Below are positions 56,731 through 64,000 of a stretch of 64,000 nucleotides of DNA, piece after piece. Location of the stretch: contig CM066988.1 in NCBI GenBank assembly GCA_033977485.1, positions 29,616,501 through 29,680,500 of the forward strand, in the 5' to 3' direction. A model generated the notes under the pieces. That model was not told the DNA's origin. It saw nothing but the letters and a program-made list of their open reading frames with translations, and searched no databases. Position numbers and translations under genes: made by a program. The DNA is from Hydrangea macrophylla. Taxonomy: Eukaryota > Streptophyta > Magnoliopsida > Cornales > Hydrangeaceae. Within the stretch, counting starts at the first letter, position 1, and each line of letters begins with the position of its first letter.

Positions 56731-59268
56731 TCTACCACTAAGAGATACCAGCTTCATTGAAATAGGGCGTGAATCCTACGACCCTATGTTGTACATCACA
56801 TCACTTGACCAACCAACCATGTCTATTGAGCTTCCAAAAGATTCAATGATTTGTACAATAAGAGCTGGAGAAGAAGATATGGCATTTAAAGAATATATGA
56901 ATGCTAGGATGACCGCTATGGAATCTACTATCAACCAAATCAGTGAACTGCTTGTAAAAATGATGGGTGTGATAAAGCAATTGGCTGACATAATGCCTCT
57001 GACTCCATCTCTTGCATCTTGTGATGATAATGAGTGGTTTGAAAGATTGGCTAATCTAGGAATACAAACTCTAGATCAGGAAATCCTTCACAAGCTCACC
57101 AAGAGTGGTTTACTAGAGAATGTGACCCGCAAGATCAAAAGAACTGGTGACCATAAGCTTGATAGGGAGGGATTATTTGATATGCCCAATGCAAGGTGAT
57201 TCGAGGTGAAAAGTGCATGTTCATAGCGTATTATAGGTCTTCTATGCATATTTTTATCCCCAAAGTCCCTACATTTAGGTTCATTCTAGTAACAATATTC
57301 TTTTTATTGTGTTAATGCTAAACCATGTGTTTATGCATTGTTTTATAGGTATTAGGATGTAAATCGATGAAGTGGAGCTAAAGAAAAGTGATTCTGGTGG
57401 ATAGAACAACGGAAGCAGCTGAGAAAATGCCAATTTTGACAATGATGACTTCAGATTTGGAAGATTTTCCCAGAGACATAAAATGTAGATCTTTGAGTTA
57501 CGGTCGCGTGGCCGCAAACGGGAGATCAATCCGAGGTCCGAGTGAAAAGTTATAGCCATTCTCCCATCAGTGCGCAGTGCTGTCAAAATCAGAGAGTTCA
57601 AGCGATTGAAGAAGACTTCAATCGATCGAACCTTCGATCGATCAAACTAAGCTCGATCGATCAAACTTTATATTCACCCAAAAGTTGCGTGAACTCTGCG
57701 GGAACCCTATATATAAGCCGTTTTGACGCCAGACGAAAGGAGGACGCTCCAGAACGCACAGAACAGCAGTTTAGGGTAGTTTTAGGGTTAGTTTAGGAGT
57801 AGATTAGTTTAGTTTGATGTTTTTCTTCCTCCTTTTCCATTGTAGATTGAAGATTCAAGTTTGTTTCAAGTTTATTCAGATTATATTCAGATTATTTACA
57901 GGTTTTTTCTTTCTAATCTATGTTCTTTGATTATTTATTAGTTTAGATGTTGATGATTGCTTTGTTTTACTATTTCTGCACTAGTTTAATCATGTTTTCG
58001 TAGTTTAGACGTTGGGAATATGTGATGAAATATTGATTCCCAACCTCTGCCATGCAATCTTTAGAAACCTTGGGCTCGATCGATCGAAGGTATTTCGATC
58101 GATCGAACCAGGGATAGTCAAGCGATCGAAGACATTTCGATCGATTGAAGGATGATGATGTTCGATCGATCGAGAGAGCTTCGATCGATCGAACTTGTTA
58201 AATCTTGAGATGATTCTTTTAAGTATTCCATGACTTTCTGTTTTAGAAATCTGTCATCAAATTGTTCCAATAAGCTCAGTTTGTCACAACAGTTTTTAGA
58301 ACTTAAAGCCTTAAGGCTTTTTCTTCAATGACTTTTGAAAACCACTTTGAATGCTAATGCCATTTAGAGTGCAAGTAATTACCATTGTTTTAAACCGTCT
58401 TCCAAGTATTTTAAATCAACTGTGATGATGTAGTCCCGGTCATGAAAGGGCTATTGATTCTATATCTTTAGAAAAATATGGAATGCTGAAAATGAATGAA
58501 CTCCATAGAACGTTAATGAATTTGCATGGTAGATGGTTAGGATTAATGTGGATTCTCGTATTTCCAACACCTTTAGTTAATTTATTTAATTAGTTATGTT
58601 TCTTTATGCTTTAGTTTATTATTTAGTTTAATTTCATTAATTAGGATTCGTAGAACCTCCACTTTTATATTCTGATTTTCTTTTCTTTTGCTTTAGGTTG
58701 TAACTTAGTAGATATTCTTCCTATTCCTTCCCTGTGGGATCGACCTGGACTTATCCAGTATTACTTGCACGATCACCTACACTTGGGTGTTGCACAAGAG
58801 CGCACAACTTTTTAGTCGTATCAAGTTTTTGGCCTTTGAAAAAGTTCAAAGGACCACTTCATTTGAACAAATATCCATTACCTGATATCGATGTATAGGT
58901 ACCACAATTGCCAAAAGGACCAATTCAACAGCAATGGGGAAAGAATACCAGAGTTGCTAGGAGAAACCAGAATCAAGGGCAAAAGAAAGAGAAGAGATAA
59001 TTTTCTGAGCTAGGAATGTCCCTGAGTAGCACACTTGAAAAAATACTAGAGGAAGGGTACTTGGAGAAACTGGAACCCAAGCCAGAACCTGATCCACTTC
59101 CATAAGTCTTTAAGACTGAGTACTATTGTGATTTCCATTAGGGCCATGGGCAAAGCACAGATAGATGCTGGAGGCTTAGGCATGAAATTCATGACTTAAT
59201 TGAAAAAGGTATCATCATTCTTCTACCTCAAAAGGTCCAAGGAATTAGCCAAAGAATTCAAGAATGAA
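56731..59268 (+). pseudogene. gag: Second gag-like copy in E, split by G
   Basis: Downstream of the first zinc knuckle an open frame (to 57199) contains a second N-terminal helix (MAFKEYMNARMTAMESTINQ) and the LDREGLFDMPNAR region, equivalent to the start of copy 1. The line is cut at 57213 by insertion G and resumes at about 58840 with KFKGPLHLNKYPLPD. The capsid core is absent. A second C-terminus follows: FSELGMSLSSTLEKILEEGY, LEKLEPKPEPDPLP and CDFH...GHGQSTDRCWRLRH, with stops at about 58900, 59000, 59105 and 59140. Thus E carries two gag-type units in tandem, the second with an internal deletion. Confidence 0.75.
57214..58823 (+). mobile_element. Solo-LTR-like insertion G in E
   Basis: About 1610 bp from TGCATGTTCATAGCG to GTCGTATCA. 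Arrays of the TTCGATCGATCGAA palindrome lie at 57602-57666 and 58077-58195, the TATA box CTATATATAAG at 57707-57717, and the U5 block TGTGGGATCGACCTGGACTT at 58733-58752. AAAAG is found at 57209-57213 and 58840-58844. Sixteen bases, AGTTTTTGGCCTTTGA, lie between the canonical CA and the right AAAAG; the first ten look like a PBS remnant. It shares the U5 and CGATCG features with H. Confidence 0.75.
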
Positions 59269-59916
59269 TAACTTGGGAGAGCTTATGAGGGGTGGAATTG
59301 TGATGATGTTTGGAATAGCTGCTTGTTGAAACCAAATGGATGCTTAAAAAGGAATAAGCAAGTCACAGTGACGCTCCACTTGAGATCAAGTCGAGTCCAG
59401 TTCAGTCGAGTCTATTTTATGTTTTAAGTCTTGTCTGTCTATCATCAAGTTATGCTTAAGTCTTTGTCAAATACTGTAATCCTTCTAAGTAATGAAATAA
59501 AATCTTCATTTGCTTGATCTAATGCGCCTTGTCATGAATGAATGAATCTCTAAGCTGAAACGTGTCATTTCTCTGATTATTGGGAAAAATACACTGCTGA
59601 TAATTTTGTGCATTCAAAAGAACCCAGAAAGGATCAAAAGTTGATTTTGCGCTAGCGCCGAAGAAAGCTAAGAATTGATTAGTTTTACTTTAAGAATCTT
59701 GAGATGTTTTTGTTTAAATCTTGAAAAGATATGATTGATAGTACTCGAGACTAGCATAAATCCCTGATCTTCCCATTTTAAAATCTTGAGCCTAGATAAA
59801 TGAGCCATTCAAACCTGTCTAAACTGCAAGCCATGTACACTTTATCCTTGATGGTAGCCAAAACATTTCAATTAAACTACTTCTCTAAAAAAATAGGGAA
59901 AAAAGAAAAAGAAGAA

Positions 59917-59964
59917 GCTCGCTAGGATGAAAACCCCATAGGGTGCCTAGGCAAAAGTTAGAGC
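59917..59964 (+). ncRNA. 48-nt stem-loop module, E copy 1
   Basis: GCTC...GAGC, CTAGG...CCTAG and ACCC-CATA-GGGT pairs. Compare 29755-29802. Confidence 0.5.
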
Positions 59965-60003
59965 ACAAAAGAAAAAGAAGAAAAAAGAAAAAAGAAAAAA
60001 GAA

Positions 60004-60051
60004 GCTCGTTAGGAGAAAAACCCAAAAGGGTGCCTAGGCAAAAATTAGAGC
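60004..60051 (+). ncRNA. 48-nt stem-loop module, E copy 2
   Basis: GCTC...GAGC, TTAGG...CCTAG with one G-T pair, and ACCC-AAAA-GGGT. Same length as the other two copies. Confidence 0.5.
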
Positions 60052-60664
60052 ATGAAAAAAAAGAAAATTTTGCGTGTTGTTTTCAAAGAATTTGATCCCA
60101 GTCAGCCAAAATTTTAGAAAGAAAAGAAAAGTAAAAAAAAAGAAGAAGAGGAAGGAGAATTAAGAAGATCGAGAAATGGGAAAATGAATTATCCCAAAAC
60201 TTTGATTTACAATTTCTTTAAGTAAGCCCAGAAATTTGAAGGGCTAATCTTTTCGAAAACATGTATACTGTAACATTGGCTGGCTAGTGAAAAGGTGAAA
60301 AGAATCAATCGTCAAAAACAAGAAAAAGAAAAGAAAAGAATAAGGGGAGGTAGTTTAGTTTCTTTCAACGCTACCATAAGTGACCTACTTCAGAATGTTT
60401 GTCTGATGACATGGCTTGAAAAGCCCACCAATTCTTGAATCATTGCTTTTTCAAAACCTCCAGCCTTTGAGGAACTATGCTTGACCTGATTCCTACTTGG
60501 GGATATGTAGGCAACCTACTCGGTTCGATTACTGCTCCTGAAACACTCAACCACATCTCAAGTACCTTCTTTCAAAACTTGGCTGAACTACTTTGGACCT
60601 GATTCCCACTTGGGGATAAGTAGGCGAGCTTCCCTAGCTCTTAATCCCTGAACCTTACAAACTA

Positions 60665-60782
60665 GGGGCAAAGCTTTCAAGTTTGCCCAGAGCCTCAAGA
60701 TACCACTGCCACACTAGGGGGCAAACTTCGTTTGCCCAAACCTCCATTTATCACCATCAACTAGGGGCAAACATCGTTTGCC
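60665..60782. repeat. PPT-like hairpins in E
   Basis: GGGCAAAC-TTC-GTTTGCCC (60719-60737) is a perfect 8-bp stem and GGCAAAC-ATC-GTTTGCC (60766-60782) a perfect 7-bp stem. A looser pair is at 60665-60688. C has GGCAAAC-TCC-GTTTGCC at 31036-31052. Confidence 0.85.
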
Positions 60783-61641
60783 TATACCCCCTCTCATATC
60801 ATAAGTGAATCCTGAATCATCAAGTATATCTTTGAAAACATTTTAAATGAATTGTCTCTTATTCTATAAGCTAAGACACTAATTCAAAGCACATTTCAGA
60901 GAAAACAAAGGATTGATTGAGATCTATATAGAGTATTTTCAAGGCATTACTTTATTAGCCGAGTATTATCACAATAAGATGAGAAGTGAACATCCGTTAA
61001 ACATGATAAATGTGCATTATGATTAAGGAACATTGGGTTTTCTCCTCTAAACTTGTATTTCAGTATCAAGAGTGTTACCTTCCTGTGTCAATGTCTGTCA
61101 TGGTCAAATCTATTGTCGTCTAGTCTATGATCTCAAGTGTGTGGGTCCAGAGTGACATACAATAAATTTTCAAAACTTTAAGAGCATCCAAAGGTGGAAA
61201 CAAGTAGAAGTTCCAAACATTGTTATTGCATCAGTTAATCCTAGTCAAGATGAGGTGTCGAGTGATTAATGGAAAAATGCTAATCAGAATACCGGCCTTG
61301 GATGATGAGCTGAGCCGTTGTTGAAATTGCATGAATATCTACTAGAATTGGTTGAAGACTTGTGAAGCACATCAAGATCATCAAGTCTTTTGAGTACCTT
61401 TCAATTGTGAATCAGAATTGTGACATTGGGAACTCTTGTTTTGACCCCAGATTGGTCCGATCATGATATATAAGCCTTAAGGGTGCCTGAAACTTGTTGG
61501 AACTGGTCTAAAGGACCCTTGGGAAATTAAATTTTGGTTGAAGAAAAGTCCCCAGACGTGAAGAATCGAGGGAACCACCGCTTAAAAATAGTTGAGAATT
61601 GATGATTTGCAGTGAACTCCTATTGTTTTGGGTTGATTATG

Positions 61642-63260
61642 TGTGACACGCGAATTTTCTTGTGTGCTCTTGTGCAATACCCAAGTGTAGGTAGACGTGC
61701 AAGTAGTAACTGGTAAGACCAGGTCGATCCCACAGGGAAGGATGAGAATTAAATTACTTAGATTAGACTCAAACTGAAAAGAAAAATTCAATGTTTTAAA
61801 GAAATGTAGAACACGAAGTTCTACAAACTAAAACTACTAACGAAAGCAATTCAGATTAAACTAAAGAACTAATTAGCTAGATAAACCAATACTCTAAAAT
61901 AGGATTTAACTTTAAGAAGAAAGTGTTGGGATTACATGAATCCACAGTAATCTAACCATCTACCATGCAGTTACTTTGAAGCACTAAGGAGTATATTACC
62001 TACAGTTTTCCGCATTTTTCTGAAAATAAAGAATCCATAGCCCTTTCATGACCGGGACTATATCATCACAGTTAACTTGAAACACGTGAAAGCGGTTTAA
62101 TTCAATAGTGAAGACTCGCACCTACAATGGTGTTAGCATTGAAGGTGGTTTGCAAAATATATTGAAAGAAAATGCCTTAGGGCCTTGATTTTAAAAACTG
62201 TTTTGACAAACTGAGCATTTGGGGACAGTATGATAACAAATCTCTAAAATAGAAGGTCCTGGAATACTGCAAGGAACATCCTCAAGAATCAGAGAGTTCG
62301 ATTGATCGATGCGCGTTCGATCGATCGAAAACCTTCATCCCTCAATCGATCGAAATGTCTTCGATCTCTTGACTATCTCTGGTTCGATCGATCGAACAAC
62401 CTCCGATCGATCGAACACAGGATTTATTCTGCTGCATGGCAGAGGCTGGAGATCACTGTTTCATCGTGTTCTCCCAACCCTAGGACTACTCAGACATCGT
62501 CTGGAGTATCACAAACTGGTTGTTATCATATGAAAACATTAAGGCCTTGTTTGGATATGAGTTTTGCATGAAAACTATGAAAACTAGTGATTTTAACTTA
62601 TCTAGCATACAATACTACGAGATTGAAGATTAAACTACGATTAACTAAGTGCAGAATGGAAATGAAACAATAAATAAGTAACCTGGAACGAAAAACTCGT
62701 ATTAAACTATAAGAATCCGAGCTCACAACGTAAAACCTTGAATAGAAACCTACAAAACAATGTAAACTCTCTATCTCTCTCTCTAAAAACTGATGAAAAA
62801 ACAAAGGTGGGCATCCCTAGGGACGTATACAATGCTCATATATATAGAAAACCTAAAGGTTAGGGTTAAAAACCTGCAACTGCTGCGTACGCGAAAGTTT
62901 CTGAAAATACCATGTTCGATCGATCGAACATTTCTCGATCGATTGAACATTTGGAACTCAAGCGCTTCAACTTTCTTTAAGCGATCGAACCTTCGATCGA
63001 TCGAACTATTGTCGATCGCTCGAACTTCAAACTTTAGCTTTGAATTCTTTTGTCTGCACTACAGCATTCCAATTGTCCTGATGTTCATCTCTCTAGTCCA
63101 CACAGCAGTGATCTGCACAAACAATAGCTAAAACAATACAACTTATCATAGATTAATCACATTGTATGAAAACTAGCCTTGTAATGCAAATTGCAGATAA
63201 AATGGGAAGTTGTGATTAAAACCAATGCAATTCTTCCTTTTAGCGCAGTTGTATTTTACA
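61642..63260 (-). mobile_element. 3' LTR of minus-strand element H
   Basis: 1619 bp. On the minus strand it begins TGTAAAATACAACTGCGC and ends CGTGTCACA; the TSD candidate TTATG is at 61637-61641. CGATCG palindromes lie at 62288-62418 and 62914-63025, with TATA-like TATATATA at 62839-62846. The U5 block (TCGACCTGGTCTTACC) and TAGTCCCGGTCATGAAAGG are shared with G, which is a diverged relative. Confidence 0.82.
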
Positions 63261-64000
63261 AATACCCCCGCTTTGCACAACTCCCAACTAGCTTATTGCT
63301 AGTCCCTAGTGATAAAGCGAAAATAAAAACTACTACACTAATACTACCACGACTAAGAAAAACAAAGGAAAACTAAAAACAACCTAAACTAAGAGAGAGA
63401 GAGAGAGAGAAAATTCCTAACTCACTTTCGCAGGAATTGCGGTTACATTTAGCAAATGCAACAAGCCGTTAAACCCCTAGGCTTCCCTAGTGGACGAGTG
63501 TTGTCTCGTGAGGGTTTGCAGTGAATATACCCACAAAATTCTCCAATTTTAAGCTCAAAAAGATTTAGAATAACTTGTAGAATTCCCCCTCCATTAAACT
63601 GTTACTTTAACTCTACAGAGATATACTATCCTCAATCAACCCATGAAAGAAATCCACATGCTCCCCTATATCACTAAGTAAAATATAACATATGTATCAC
63701 CATCATGCACCCGTGTGTGTGTGAGTTTAACAACCATACGTCCAACCCTATTAAGAGTTATTTAGACTATTGCACCTTGAAAAACTTGCAATTTCAGCTC
63801 AACTCTCACATTGGTCACACTCGCAAAGAACGTCTCTCAGAAACTTGCTTTACAATGACCGCACACTGTATGAAAGCTTTGATAAGGATGATATTCTGGG
63901 TGCTAATGCTTCCATACTTGACTCTATGAAAAACGGACATTTAAGAGTATATAGTCTCATGAATAGAACACTACTTACTAGAGGAGCGAAATACCGTGGA
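63261..64000 (-). mobile_element. Internal 3' region of H, runs off right edge
   Basis: On the minus strand the sequence before the LTR is AAAGCGGGGGTATT, a plausible polypurine tract. Beyond it I see no recognisable coding sequence on either strand in the 740 bases available; a (GA)n tract lies near 63390-63410. Confidence 0.65.

Larger units (their letters stand above)
59269..61641 (+). mobile_element. 3' non-coding region of E
   Basis: No gene is seen; no pol lies between gag and this region. It holds a segment homologous to C 29110-29300, purine tracts, two 48-nt modules (59917, 60004), two TAGGCA motifs (60504, 60617), PPT-like hairpins (60665-60782), and a segment matching F in inverse order. 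It ends at TTATG, where H is inserted. The empty site is preserved in F at about 4225-4236 (minus strand, GGTTGATTATG). Confidence 0.78.

Noticed and set aside
57542..57796. Host-gene-like frames with many Arg/Ser/Ile in G and H (also 62302, 62793)
   Set aside because: They follow the CGATCGATCGAA palindromes through LTR sequence and have no recognisable domain.

Overview
The window is nuclear plant DNA, probably from a eudicot. I find no host protein-coding gene, no rRNA or tRNA gene and no CRISPR array. Nearly all of it is a multi-level nest of LTR retrotransposons, mostly Ty3/gypsy, as expected of pericentromeric or other heterochromatin. The evidence is direct: LTR termini of the form TG...CA, target-site duplications (TSDs), primer binding sites (PBS), polypurine tracts (PPT), and decayed gag, protease, RT, RNase H and integrase reading frames interrupted at single points by other elements. 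Element letters A to H are mine.

Layout. (F) 1-6075, minus strand: Tat/Ogre-like element, seen as an LTR (1-2189) plus a long 3' non-coding region with tandem repeats. (A) 6076 to about 53825, plus strand: Athila-like element inserted in F, with 5' LTR, PBS, leader, broken gag, protease, RT, RNase H, integrase and a broken env-like ORF. Its 3' end is lost. A is split by three insertions: (B) 11847-22860, minus strand, an LTR-internal-LTR-internal-LTR array of a non-autonomous element with an initiator-Met PBS, in the RNase H region; (C) 23717-46641, a gag-only Tat/Ogre-like element in the integrase; and (S) 49633-52925, a solo LTR of the C family at the splice-acceptor-like site ahead of the env-like ORF. 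C is itself split in its 3' LTR by (D) 37119-45403, an Athila-like element that keeps gag and protease but has no RT or integrase. From about 53826, (E), another Tat/Ogre-like gag-only element, is fused to the broken end of A. E is interrupted by (G) 57214-58823, a solo-LTR-like insertion, and by (H) from 61642, a minus-strand LTR element running off the right edge.

Order of events from nesting: F is older than A; A is older than B, C and S; C is older than D; E is older than G and H. B, C and D have matching or near-matching 5-bp TSDs and S has a perfect one, so the nest can be read with confidence.

No intact retrotransposon gene set is present; every long coding region carries stops or frameshifts. 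The more interesting content is non-coding. CpG-rich palindrome arrays precede the TATA boxes in several unrelated LTR families. The same kind of array plus a TATA box and a leader intron precedes the env-like ORF. A 48-nt stem-loop module and PPT-like hairpins recur in Tat/Ogre-like 3' regions. A long array of small hairpins lies in C. The middle LTR of B is a recombinant of the two outer ones.

Family names rest on recognised protein and PBS motifs read by eye. No database search was possible.
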